Shown: positions 49,846 to 57,624, counted from the stretch's first letter. The stretch is 64,000 nucleotides of DNA from Enterobacter dykesii (GCF_008364625.2 NZ_CP126604.1:1674001-1738000); one strand, 5' to 3'. Notes: a model not told the origin generated them from the letters alone. Translations and numbers: made by a program.

Positions 49846-50445
49846 TTAGTATTTTAGCGGTAGATTTTTAATGTTTAAAAGTTTTCCTCTGTGAATTTTA
49901 ATATACCCCCCATCATTGAGGTCTTTTAGAACTTTATTTAAGGAGCTACGAGATATTGTACTTCTAGATAAAATAAATTTGAAAACTGAAATTTGAGATC
50001 TTTCATTTTCTGGTAATTCCCATATAGCTTCTAAGTTGTTTTTTATAATATCGTAGGCATTTTTTGATGAAAATCTTTGATCCCTTTTGAAAAAGTTTGA
50101 AGCGATTTCACAAGTCATTAAGAAAAAATGTTTCCACAAATTATTACTATCAGCTAGGCAGTTCAGTTCTATAGTTGGTATTGCTGTAAAGGCTGCATCC
50201 GTCGAAGCTCTGAAATAATGATAATCATTCTTTTCGAACATAAAAAATAACCCTAAAATATAAGGTGCATATACAGTGAAAATTAAAATATCGTCTGTTT
50301 TCCTATAAATATCTACTCTACCTTCGGTGAGAAAGTAAACATGTGGTTTATTATTGAGTGTGCTGTGTATCTGCTGTCCATTTGACGCATAAATGCGTAT
50401 AAATTTGTTAGAAGCTTCAACAATCTCTAAGATATGGTCAAACAT
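49846..50445 (-). CDS. IprA/YaiV-like winged-helix regulator
   Basis: 199 residues. The N-terminal half reads like a cyclic-nucleotide-binding-type beta roll (KPHVYFLTEGRVDIYRKTDDILIFTVYAPYILGLFFMFE), and the C-terminal half like the winged helix of IprA/YaiV (ISVFKFILSRSTISRSSLNKVLKDLNDGGYIKIHRGKL). Known IprA affects oxidative-stress resistance in Salmonella and E. coli; the role here is unknown. It converges on the 51-residue gene with no gap between their stops. Confidence 0.72.
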   Translation of the reverse strand: MFDHILEIVEASNKFIRIYASNGQQIHSTLNNKPHVYFLTEGRVDIYRKTDDILIFTVYAPYILGLFFMFEKNDYHYFRASTDAAFTAIPTIELNCLADSNNLWKHFFLMTCEIASNFFKRDQRFSSKNAYDIIKNNLEAIWELPENERSQISVFKFILSRSTISRSSLNKVLKDLNDGGYIKIHRGKLLNIKNLPLKY

Positions 50446-50856
50446 GATTTAATGCCTCTGCTATTATTTTCATTCTTAAAGTTTGATGTTAGGCAATCAT
50501 ATGATCTTTTTAGGAGATGGCAAGTTTAAATTTAAATATGTTCTTGTGTAATTATACATAATTTATTTATGAGTTAAATTAGCAGCAGTTAGTGCTGGGT
50601 TCGTCAAATATTATCAACCTATCATTCTCAATATTCATGAGGATGTGTGTTTTGTGTTAGTTGATTGTTTGGTAGGGTGCTAACAATTTATTTTATAACT
50701 ATTTATAATATATAGTTTGCATACTAATGTTTTCCATGCTTGAGTTTTGCTAAAAAACACTTCTGCAATTCTATTTTTTGCGATATTTATACTAGTCTAC
50801 TCATTCTGCTTTGAATTATATTGGTTTTGAATTCAATGTTAAAAAGAGGATTGAAT
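50446..50856. other. AT-rich intergenic region in the cargo block
   Basis: About 410 bases with no supported gene. It must hold the promoter of the IprA-like gene (reverse) and probably that of the small ORF and flippase (forward). No distinctive hairpin or operator stands out. Confidence 0.5.
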
Positions 50857-50991
50857 ATGTTATTTCTACTTTCATGTATTGTCTTGTTGATACTGATAGT
50901 TGCTGTTGTTTACGTTATGCTATTTAATAAAGATAGCATGGATATTACGCAATTCATAGATTTACTATATAAAGATAATGAAGAGAAATAA
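50857..50991 (+). CDS. Tiny membrane protein, 44 residues
   Basis: ATG 8 bases after AAGAGGA. The first half is one hydrophobic helix (FLLSCIVLLILIVAVVYVML), and the rest is an acidic tail (DSMDITQFIDLLYKDNEEK). It lies 22 bases before the flippase gene and may be cotranscribed with it. Not recognised; too short for family assignment. Confidence 0.5.
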   Translation: MLFLLSCIVLLILIVAVVYVMLFNKDSMDITQFIDLLYKDNEEK

Positions 50992-51013
50992 ATATATAAA
51001 AGAGGTTGAGTAG

Positions 51014-52306
51014 GTGTTAACTAAAACTCAAAAAAATATCATTTGGATGATTACAGAAAAATCAATAGGCATAATTGGTCTTTTCTTTATAAACGCTTTA
51101 GTAGCTAAATACTTGGGGCCTGTAGTAATTGGGCAAATAGCAATCGCAACTGCGATTTTTCAAATTATTCAAGTTGCCGCGGTTTTTGGTAGCGATAGTA
51201 TTTTCTATAAAAGAATAACCACAAACTTACTGGGCGGCATTCAATTAATGTTGCCTATATTCATATTGAGGAGTGCGGTATTTATATTTTTTGCATGTAC
51301 TTGCATCATGATTTTAAATGTGCAAATGGATTTAACAGGTATGGTGTTAGTGCTGTCAATATGTTTGGCATATTACTTTTACACAATTGATACATATACA
51401 AGCTTTAATGAGTCATTGCTGAACTCTAGAATGAATGCTCTTGCAAACGTAACCGGACTTATTTTCGGTTTAGTAGTCAGAGCATTAATGGTTAAATATA
51501 AAGCTCCGGTTATCTTATTTGGACTGCCTCTTATAATTATAAGCGCTACCCCTTACTTTTTGAAGTTATTTATATTCCGGAAGGAATATAAAAGTAAAGT
51601 GACAATAAAATATAAAGCATTAAGAAAAAGATTTTTTTACCTGAGTTATGCGGGTAGTATTCTCGTTGTTCCTTCTGTTATTGCATCAATCTATCCGAGA
51701 TTGAATTTACTTGTAATATCATTTTTGTATGGGGATCATGATGTCGGCATATATTCAGTTTCTCAAACTCTTGCTACTAGTTGGAATTTCATTTTGTTAT
51801 CGTTGCTAACCTCTTGTCTACCGGCAATATTTCGAGAGAAAAACAAATCAAAAATAATCAATCTTGGTGCAAGACTGCATTTGAATATCATTTTACTGTC
51901 AATTCCGGTAATATTTCTGATGACGTTTTTGATAAGCTATGTAATCTTCTACATATATGGTGGTGAGTATAATGAATCTATAGCGCCCTGCATTTTATTA
52001 TGTTTTGCAACATTATTATCTACACTTGGAATGGCTTCATCGAAAATAATTGTTAAGCTTTCTGGATATAGATTTTTGCTATATAAAACTATATTTGTTT
52101 TGGTTTTTAGTTTGGTGCTTTCTTATTTTTTTTCTCTAAGGTTCGGATTGATTGGTGCTGCCTTAGCGGTTATCATTACTGAAATTTTTTCTCTAACAAT
52201 TTTCAACTACTTGTTCATGCAAGGTTTTATGTTGTTAGTGCATGTCGAAATAATCAAGGTTATTTGCGGATGCGTTCGGAAATTATTTAAAAAAAGCGTT
52301 AGATAA
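51014..52306 (+). CDS. Wzx-like oligosaccharide flippase, orphan
   Basis: 430 residues with about 12 hydrophobic segments and the start characteristic of O-antigen flippases of the PST family (NIIWMITEKSIGIIGLFFINALVAKYLGP). Such proteins move lipid-linked sugar units across the inner membrane. GTG start 8 bases after AGAGG. No glycosyltransferase or polymerase is near, so its substrate is not evident; it may alter the host O-antigen or act on a unit made elsewhere. AT-rich, as O-antigen genes usually are. Confidence 0.8.
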   Translation: MLTKTQKNIIWMITEKSIGIIGLFFINALVAKYLGPVVIGQIAIATAIFQIIQVAAVFGSDSIFYKRITTNLLGGIQLMLPIFILRSAVFIFFACTCIMILNVQMDLTGMVLVLSICLAYYFYTIDTYTSFNESLLNSRMNALANVTGLIFGLVVRALMVKYKAPVILFGLPLIIISATPYFLKLFIFRKEYKSKVTIKYKALRKRFFYLSYAGSILVVPSVIASIYPRLNLLVISFLYGDHDVGIYSVSQTLATSWNFILLSLLTSCLPAIFREKNKSKIINLGARLHLNIILLSIPVIFLMTFLISYVIFYIYGGEYNESIAPCILLCFATLLSTLGMASSKIIVKLSGYRFLLYKTIFVLVFSLVLSYFFSLRFGLIGAALAVIITEIFSLTIFNYLFMQGFMLLVHVEIIKVICGCVRKLFKKSVR

Positions 52307-52470
52307 AGGTTAATAAAATGCAATCTTTATCTGAATGGGTTAAGATAAAAGTTTAAGTCTAAAATCTATTCTTTATAAAAGATATTAATCGTTATGTTTA
52401 ATTAATTGGTAAGATGTTTTGCAATCCGATGGGGTTTTAAAAAAATAAATATAAAGGAGTGCATGCTCCT

Positions 52471-53598
52471 TTATATAAGTATTTTAATCCAATCTTTACC
52501 CCGATCATCATGATATCGAGCCGTTTGATTCGGTGACTTATGACCTAGCAACTTCTGAGTATCTATCCCTTGAATCTCATATAGTCTTTCCGCTAACGAG
52601 CGTTGTTCATGGAAAGTAGCTGGCGTGCCATCCCCCCAATTTATGTCTGATTTATCACGAGCCTTACTGAAGTTCATTGTTATTGTGTTCGACTTTACCT
52701 GGGCACCTCGTTCTGCCATTGAGGTTGCCCGAAAGAAGTGGATTAGGTATGGACTCACTGCATAGTCACGGCAACGTGCAACTACATCCCTCAAACTCCA
52801 GTCAATCGCGTTAAGCCTTAGGGATAGAGGGAGCGCTAGCTTGCTCCCTGTTTTCTCCTGAACGACATGCAGATGGTCATCCCAAATATCGCAAAACTTC
52901 ATGTTGGAAATATCCCCAAGGCGTTGACCTGTAACGAGCGCCAATAGCATTGCATTGCCCATGTATTGATGGCGGGCATCAGCTATCGCGAAAATCTTTT
53001 GCCATTCGTCGAGGTTTAGACGTTGTCGGGTAACTCGCCGGCGCGGTTGTTTTGTCGCAAGAGCCGGGTTATAACCCGGCGGTACCTCGCCATAATGCTG
53101 GGCTTCCTTGAATACATCGATCAAAACAGAGCGGATTACCTGGGCCATCCTCGGTTGACCTTCTGCAACATAGGACTCCAGTATCTGGGCAACATCCCGA
53201 ACATCGACGGATGAAATCAATTTCATTCCCACGCTCTCACGAAGTAGGGCTACTGGTTTAGCCTTTTGTTTATGAGTGTTCGGCTTGATATCACCATTCT
53301 CCAGTCTTTCATCCTGAATTTTCCAATAACGATCTAACCACGTATTTGTTGTTATCGCCTTTCCTTTGCTGGTGGCGATCTTGTCACTGAGAGCCAAAAC
53401 CTGCCTGGTGCGCTGTTCAGCTAGTCGCTCATTAGCTTCGATTGCTATTGCTGTTGCTTCAGCCTCGTTAGTTCCGAGGCTGTGAAATTTACCAGTAACA
53501 GGATGCTTATAACGCCAGTAGATTTTATTTACCTTCCGACTGTATAGCGGATAGAGATTAGGTATCTTGACGTTGTTTTTACGTGGTCGAGCAGCCAT
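52471..53598 (-). CDS. int: Prophage tyrosine integrase (IntE-like)
   Basis: Site-specific recombinase. 375 residues, by memory very close to e14 IntE (MAARPRKNN... start and body). Catalytic set: Arg in LVTGQRLGDI, His/Arg in HEQRSL, His in LLGHK, and nucleophile Tyr in TARYHDDRG. Overlaps xis by 20 bases. Its 3' end points to icd, but 4.2 kb of cargo lie between. A 7-bp hairpin with loop TGCATG overlaps its stop codon. Confidence 0.95.
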   Translation of the reverse strand: MAARPRKNNVKIPNLYPLYSRKVNKIYWRYKHPVTGKFHSLGTNEAEATAIAIEANERLAEQRTRQVLALSDKIATSKGKAITTNTWLDRYWKIQDERLENGDIKPNTHKQKAKPVALLRESVGMKLISSVDVRDVAQILESYVAEGQPRMAQVIRSVLIDVFKEAQHYGEVPPGYNPALATKQPRRRVTRQRLNLDEWQKIFAIADARHQYMGNAMLLALVTGQRLGDISNMKFCDIWDDHLHVVQEKTGSKLALPLSLRLNAIDWSLRDVVARCRDYAVSPYLIHFFRATSMAERGAQVKSNTITMNFSKARDKSDINWGDGTPATFHEQRSLAERLYEIQGIDTQKLLGHKSPNQTARYHDDRGKDWIKILI

Positions 53599-53824
53599 CA
53601 GACAGTATCCTTTGAAGCATAGGAGAATCAGATTTTTTAATAACGGGCTGGGTTAAATTACCTGTAATCTCGGCATCTTCTCTTACCCGCCAGTATCTTC
53701 CTTCTTTGGTGGCCGGGGGAGTGAACATGCTCTCTTTGGCGTATCGGCGTAAAGTATTCAGACTTGGAGGATTACTCCGGTATTTTTCCGCAGCCCATTC
53801 TTCTAAAGTCAGCATTTGAAGCAT
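53579..53824 (-). CDS. xis: Excisionase Xis
   Basis: Small winged-helix DNA-bending protein that directs excision by the integrase. The ATG at 53824 after GAGGTAAATCAC gives 81 residues; a longer frame from 53848 lacks such a site. MLTLEEWAAEKYRSNPPSLNTLRRYAKESMFTPPATKEGRYWRV is the lambda-Xis-like core (segmented here as a single domain). Overlaps int, as usual. Confidence 0.85.
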   Translation of the reverse strand: MLQMLTLEEWAAEKYRSNPPSLNTLRRYAKESMFTPPATKEGRYWRVREDAEITGNLTQPVIKKSDSPMLQRILSDGCSTT

Positions 53825-53876
53825 GTGATTTACCTCATAATGGCCCATATCAGGGCCATTTTCTGATATTAAAAAA

Positions 53877-56357
53877 TCAGTGTTCAGTCAGACGCTGCCA
53901 GATTGCTGACACGTATTTGACCTGATGAAGAGCATCCGAAATAGCCTTGTGAGGTTCTCCCTCAAATGGGATCTCATAGCGAGGCTTGCAGCCAACGGCT
54001 TTACCCAACTCGACAATGGTTCTTACATCCCGGTTATTCCAGAATTTCCATGGGCAGGGGATCCCCGTACGGTCATAAGATGCCTCAAGCAGGACATTGT
54101 CATAAGTGGCACCATTACCCCAGACCTGAACAGAATCAGGGCCGTTAACCGCATTCTCGCCTATAAACTCATTTAGCTGCAGTAATGCATCATCGAGCGG
54201 AATAGCGTCATCCATTACCAACTCAGAGCGCGCTTCGGGCGAAGCTTTTAGCCAGAAGATAATGGTAGATGCATCCGGAACTCCGCCGCTGGCCATGGCT
54301 GATTCCAGGCTAATAACTTTGTAAAATTCCGATCCGGTATTACCTGTAGATGGATCAAAGAACACGGCCCCGATAGATACGACTGGTGAATCAGCTTTTT
54401 TACCAAAAGCTTCAATGTCGATCATAAGGTGTGTATAGAGCATTTCAGGGTCGGTATAATTATGATGACCGGAATCATTATTTATGGCAGTTGTGCTGCT
54501 ATAAGTCTCAGTAGTGCTTGCGCCTGAGATAGTTTCTTCCGTGCCTTCTGATAACGCAGCACCGTCCGGGGTTTCATCATTGCCAGTTTCTTCCATCTGC
54601 ACATTATCAACGTACTCCGCCGCGGTATTTTGTTGGACATTTACAGCGTTGCTGGTGGCCAGCCCTTCAATAGAAAAAAGACCATTACCAACTTTTTCGA
54701 GAACCGGCAGCGTGCCGCCGTCGACTTGCGCACCTTCATTCTGGCCGCCAGTTTCAAAAGCAGAATCAGTCACTATCTCGTTTGTCCAGCTCACCTCCGG
54801 GTTATGGCGTGCCGCAACAAGAGTTTCGTCTGATGGTGCAGAATGATCGCTTTCAGTCAGGTTCGCGTTAATGAATCCGCTGAGACGTGCCGGATACAGA
54901 TAATGTTCTGGGTGAGCGCTACGGATAAGTGCAAAGATAGCCGCACGCGAGTAATCCAAAACTCCCGGGGTTGCACGAAGGGCTTTAGACCATTCCTTGA
55001 ACGGACTTTCTTTCTTACTAACAATCTCTTTAGCCCGACGGAAAACACCACCAGGGATATCGTAAATGTTGAAATCCATTGGTAACGTGGCCAGCGCAAT
55101 CTCTAAATCGAGAGTGTCGAGATCATGTTTAAGGTCAGGGTTTCTGTCGGTCTTGTTGCCTCCGCCAGCATTCGTACCGCTTTCAGTACGCTGTATTTCT
55201 GCAACGCGATTGCCTTTGGCCCATTCTTTTACCAGCAGGCCGCGGTCAATGTAATCAGTCGCCGCCCAGATTCTGGTGAATCGGAGAACCAAAGCGAGTT
55301 CGTGACGCTTTTCCTGGCTGAACACTTTGCGAATGGCGTCGGTATAGCGCCACAGGTCTTTGGTGTCGTAACCCTTAACCTGTTCGCAGTTTTCTGCCGC
55401 CAGCAGCAGGTTCTGGACATAGCTATTGTCAGTGTCCATCTCCAGCGCGCTGATACCTTCGTATTCTTCGCGGGTTAAGTGGTGGCGCAGTTCGTCGCAG
55501 GTGAACTGGGCGAGTACCTGCTTGCGGAAGGGCATGCGAACGACTGGATAACGTGTGGTTTCGTCATCATTCTTGTCAATCTGGATACCGTTATCAGCTT
55601 CAAGACCCTGACCTGCTATAACCCCGGTGTCACTGGTGCTTTCAGATTTCAGAGGGGTAAATTTGCCACTGCGCCAGTCTTCAACTAATTGGTTGTGAAC
55701 GCTGGCATCTGCTTTAGCCCAGTCAGCCATGAATGCAGCGATATCTTCAGTTTCGTGCGCTTCATCTGGCGCGAATACCTGCTTAATCGCCTGAACCAGT
55801 TTCCACTCAGCGTTCAGGCTGAGTTCGGCAACTTCAGGGATGTTGTTCTTCGCCAGCAGCATGTTCTGAAGATAGGTATTGCCTTCATCCAGTGACATTT
55901 CGCTGGCAGCCAGCTGCTGCTCTTTAGTGATATGTGACTGGTATTTTTCGCTGGTCATGTGGACGGCAAAACGGACCGCTGGAGTGCGGTTTTCAAGAGG
56001 AACACTCTCGACGGTACTTTCGACTTTAACGGTCGGTTCCGGTGCGGCAGTGTTGTCCACGGCTTCAGTTGATCCAGCACCAGCCTTTGGCAGCCAGGTG
56101 CGTCCATCGTCCTGCAGTTCGTAGCGTTTGCACCAGGTGTAATCTACTGTGCTTTCTTCCGGCAGGTCGTTGTAAACAGGGAAATCGGTACGGACAGGCT
56201 TGCTATAATCCTTGCCCCGGCCGGTTTCAATGCCAGCATCTTCCAGCTCTACATCCAGCTGCAAATTGGCTCGTGCTTCTGATTTAGCCGTGAACCAGAT
56301 AACGGCATCTTCTTTGCCGGATTTCTGCGTTGCCTTGATTAAATGAAAGAATTCCAT
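53877..56357 (-). CDS. RecE-like N-terminal region fused to a DEDDh exonuclease
   Basis: 826-residue left-operon protein. Residues 1-90 resemble the RecE N-terminus (FPVYNDLPEES...YTWCKRYEL). Two copies of a roughly 105-residue unit follow (about 130-235 and 282-388), then the RecE-like middle (DRGLLVKEWAKGNR, NAGGGNKTDR, GVLDYSRA). The C-terminal 190 residues are a 3'-5' exonuclease with DxE in MIDIEAFGKK, Asp in GATYDNVLLE, and HKAISD (H-x4-D). The RecE-type PD-(D/E)xK nuclease is absent. No recT follows. Likely acts on phage DNA ends. Confidence 0.82.
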   Translation of the reverse strand: MEFFHLIKATQKSGKEDAVIWFTAKSEARANLQLDVELEDAGIETGRGKDYSKPVRTDFPVYNDLPEESTVDYTWCKRYELQDDGRTWLPKAGAGSTEAVDNTAAPEPTVKVESTVESVPLENRTPAVRFAVHMTSEKYQSHITKEQQLAASEMSLDEGNTYLQNMLLAKNNIPEVAELSLNAEWKLVQAIKQVFAPDEAHETEDIAAFMADWAKADASVHNQLVEDWRSGKFTPLKSESTSDTGVIAGQGLEADNGIQIDKNDDETTRYPVVRMPFRKQVLAQFTCDELRHHLTREEYEGISALEMDTDNSYVQNLLLAAENCEQVKGYDTKDLWRYTDAIRKVFSQEKRHELALVLRFTRIWAATDYIDRGLLVKEWAKGNRVAEIQRTESGTNAGGGNKTDRNPDLKHDLDTLDLEIALATLPMDFNIYDIPGGVFRRAKEIVSKKESPFKEWSKALRATPGVLDYSRAAIFALIRSAHPEHYLYPARLSGFINANLTESDHSAPSDETLVAARHNPEVSWTNEIVTDSAFETGGQNEGAQVDGGTLPVLEKVGNGLFSIEGLATSNAVNVQQNTAAEYVDNVQMEETGNDETPDGAALSEGTEETISGASTTETYSSTTAINNDSGHHNYTDPEMLYTHLMIDIEAFGKKADSPVVSIGAVFFDPSTGNTGSEFYKVISLESAMASGGVPDASTIIFWLKASPEARSELVMDDAIPLDDALLQLNEFIGENAVNGPDSVQVWGNGATYDNVLLEASYDRTGIPCPWKFWNNRDVRTIVELGKAVGCKPRYEIPFEGEPHKAISDALHQVKYVSAIWQRLTEH

Positions 56358-56420
56358 ATCGGGTCCTTAATTTTGGTTGTAAGATACCCGCAGCTAGTGA
56401 TTGCCGCCTTGGGTAGTGGT

Positions 56421-56439
56421 CATTGGTCAAAACTCGATT
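56421..56439 (-). repeat. Boundary repeat copy 1 (reverse)
   Basis: Reverse strand AATCGAGTTTTGACCAATG, one of four copies of a 20-base motif in this prophage. The ATG at its end opens a 9-codon frame (MTTTQGGNH) just before the exonuclease gene. Confidence 0.85.
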
Positions 56440-56516
56440 CCGGAAAGCTTTGGTCGGCTGACCGGGTACTTAACCCGCCTTACGCGGGTTTTGTGCTTTT
56501 AGGGGCTGGTAGCAGC

Positions 56517-56536
56517 CATTGGTCATAACTCGATTA
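56517..56536 (-). repeat. Boundary repeat copy 2 (reverse)
   Basis: Reverse strand TAATCGAGTTATGACCAATG. Its TAA is the stop codon of the DUF1482-like gene; its ATG opens a 6-codon frame (MAATSP). Confidence 0.85.
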
Positions 56537-56716
56537 AAACTTGAAAGCAGGCTGTTGGTCTCCAGCCGGTTTATATGGGTAACACACTCCTTTAATGTGC
56601 TGCTCTTTGGCAGCTGCATCACAGCCAGATTCGGTTTTGTATACACCGAGCATGATGTCTGAGCATTCCCCGGTGAGGGCACAGACGGTAACGATCAGGG
56701 CAAAGAACGAGCTCAT
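56534..56716 (-). CDS. DUF1482-like small phage protein
   Basis: 60 residues from ATG 56716. Hydrophobic start MSSFFALIVTVCALTG followed by a Cys-containing body (ECSDIMLGVYKTESGCDAAAKEQHIKGVCYP), which fits the DUF1482 family seen in lambdoid left operons. Function unknown. The start overlaps the stop of the preceding 40-residue gene in an ATGA, which sets the start over an alternative at 56758. Confidence 0.65.
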   Translation of the reverse strand: MSSFFALIVTVCALTGECSDIMLGVYKTESGCDAAAKEQHIKGVCYPYKPAGDQQPAFKF

Positions 56717-56835
56717 GCTTTTAGCTCTGGATTGCCTTTTTGGACCAGTAAATAGCAAAGTTTACGGACCAGAACTTCAAACAGATTTAAGCGAACGGCT
56801 TGGCAGCCAGCTTTTTTGCGTGCGAAATCGATCAT
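56713..56835 (-). CDS. Small basic left-operon protein, 40 residues
   Basis: ATG 56835 follows a strong CAGGAG site and is the first good start downstream of PL. Product MIDFARKKAGCQAVRLNLF continuing EVLVRKLCYLLVQKGNPELKA, basic and partly hydrophobic. Its TGA overlaps the next ATG. Position resembles that of early-left genes such as kil, but no homology is claimed. Confidence 0.6.
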   Translation of the reverse strand: MIDFARKKAGCQAVRLNLFEVLVRKLCYLLVQKGNPELKA

Positions 56836-56959
56836 GGTTAACTCCTGTGTGCCTTTAACGCCAGGCTGGCGGAACGGTAAACCTGCTGCGCGATTGTCTT
56901 GTCATCTCATCCGGTGTTTCGTATGCCGCCGGCAGCTACTTCGTGGGCGTCCTGCCTCG

Positions 56960-57023
56960 ATGACACGTTTCGATAGAAATATTATTATCAATTCAATCGA
57001 TACATGTCAATTTAAATCGATAG
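56960..57023 (-). promoter_or_regulatory. Left operator group (OL)
   Basis: Three motif copies in the same orientation: TCAATTTAAATCGATAG (57007-57023), TCAATTCAATCGATA (56988-57002), and a weaker one ending TTTCGATAG (56960-56976). They cover the -35, the spacer and the start of PL. The same motif occurs twice in the OR region in inverted orientation. Confidence 0.72.
56982..57010 (-). promoter_or_regulatory. Left early promoter PL
   Basis: Reverse strand TTGACA (57010-57005), 17-base spacer, TAATAA (56987-56982): a near-consensus sigma-70 promoter facing the left operon. Transcription would start near 56975, leaving a leader of about 140 bases before the first gene. Three copies of the repressor motif overlap it. 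Confidence 0.8.
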
Positions 57024-57085
57024 CATGGTGCGAAAGAACGCCTGGTCATTGATGACCCGAGCAGGAGAGTTAATTAAAAGAAAGG

Positions 57086-57496
57086 CTATTTGGTAGGCGG
57101 TATCAGATTACGTTTCTGCAGATAAGTCTTTGCAAAATTATCGAGCTCTTCAAGTCTGAGGTCTATAATCTTGATAATTCGTTCTTTTTCATCATCTGTT
57201 GGCAATTGTTCGAATGCTTCTAGAAGTCTTTCTTCAAGTTCTGTTGAAGGTTTAACTTGTGGTTTTGGTGACCAGGGATCGTGCTCTTCGAGGGTCTCAC
57301 CATCTTCCATGAAGAACCATGAGAGTGGATACCCAGTCGCAGCGGGAAGAAGATTCAGTATTTCAGATCTGGGTAAAATGTCAGAATTGCACCAGCCATT
57401 AACAGATTGAGCTTTGACTCCCAGTCTGCGCGCCAGCTCAGATTGTGATATTTCGAGATCTTTTATGGCCTTTTGCAATCTCTTACCGAAGTTCAT
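57086..57496 (-). CDS. Short CI-like repressor without peptidase domain
   Basis: 136 residues from ATG 57496 (TTG 57508 is an alternative). N-terminal HTH FGKRLQKAIKDLEISQSELARRLGVKAQSVNGW; the rest (LEERLLEAFEQLPTDDEKERIIKIIDLRLEELDNFAK) is a helical, probably dimerising tail. There is no S24 LexA-like domain, so RecA-stimulated self-cleavage is not expected and induction must work another way. It sits between OL and OR and is transcribed leftward. Confidence 0.82.
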   Translation of the reverse strand: MNFGKRLQKAIKDLEISQSELARRLGVKAQSVNGWCNSDILPRSEILNLLPAATGYPLSWFFMEDGETLEEHDPWSPKPQVKPSTELEERLLEAFEQLPTDDEKERIIKIIDLRLEELDNFAKTYLQKRNLIPPTK

Positions 57497-57526
57497 CTCT
57501 TCATCCAATTCATCTAGTTATCAGCA

Positions 57527-57555
57527 ATTATACAGATTTTTTCTGTAGCTCTTAC
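57527..57555 (-). promoter_or_regulatory. Probable repressor promoter PRM
   Basis: Reverse strand TATAAT (57532-57527) with a poor -35 (TAAGAG) 17 bases upstream, next to an operator at 57555-57571. A good -10 with a weak -35 beside an operator is the usual form of a repressor-activated PRM. Confidence 0.6.
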
Positions 57556-57590
57556 TATCGAAATAATTTGACGATATCGATTTAATTTGT
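57555..57590 (+). promoter_or_regulatory. Right operator pair (OR)
   Basis: Two 17-base sites, read on the reverse strand as TCAAATTATTTCGATAG (57571-57555) and ACAAATTAAATCGATAT (57590-57574), 19 bases apart. Each matches the OL site TCAATTTAAATCGATAG at 14 of 17 positions. They cover the -35 and spacer of PR. Confidence 0.75.
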
Positions 57591-57596
57591 TTTATT
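57568..57596 (+). promoter_or_regulatory. Right early promoter PR
   Basis: TTGACG (57568-57573), 17-base spacer, TTTATT (57591-57596). Start of transcription near 57603, 20-odd bases before the cro-like gene. The operator pair overlaps it fully. Confidence 0.72.
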
Positions 57597-57624
57597 GTCA
57601 CTCATCGTTAACTACTGAGAACAA

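Noticed and set aside
52306..52470. A possible second icd fragment before int, which would mean two stacked insertions
   Set aside because: The 165 bases show no resemblance to the icd 3' end; only AT-rich sequence and the hairpin at the int stop.
56474..56494. AACCCGC-CTTAC-GCGGGTTTT as a terminator in the left operon
   Set aside because: Its T tract follows on the + strand, opposite to left-operon transcription; no + strand gene ends there.
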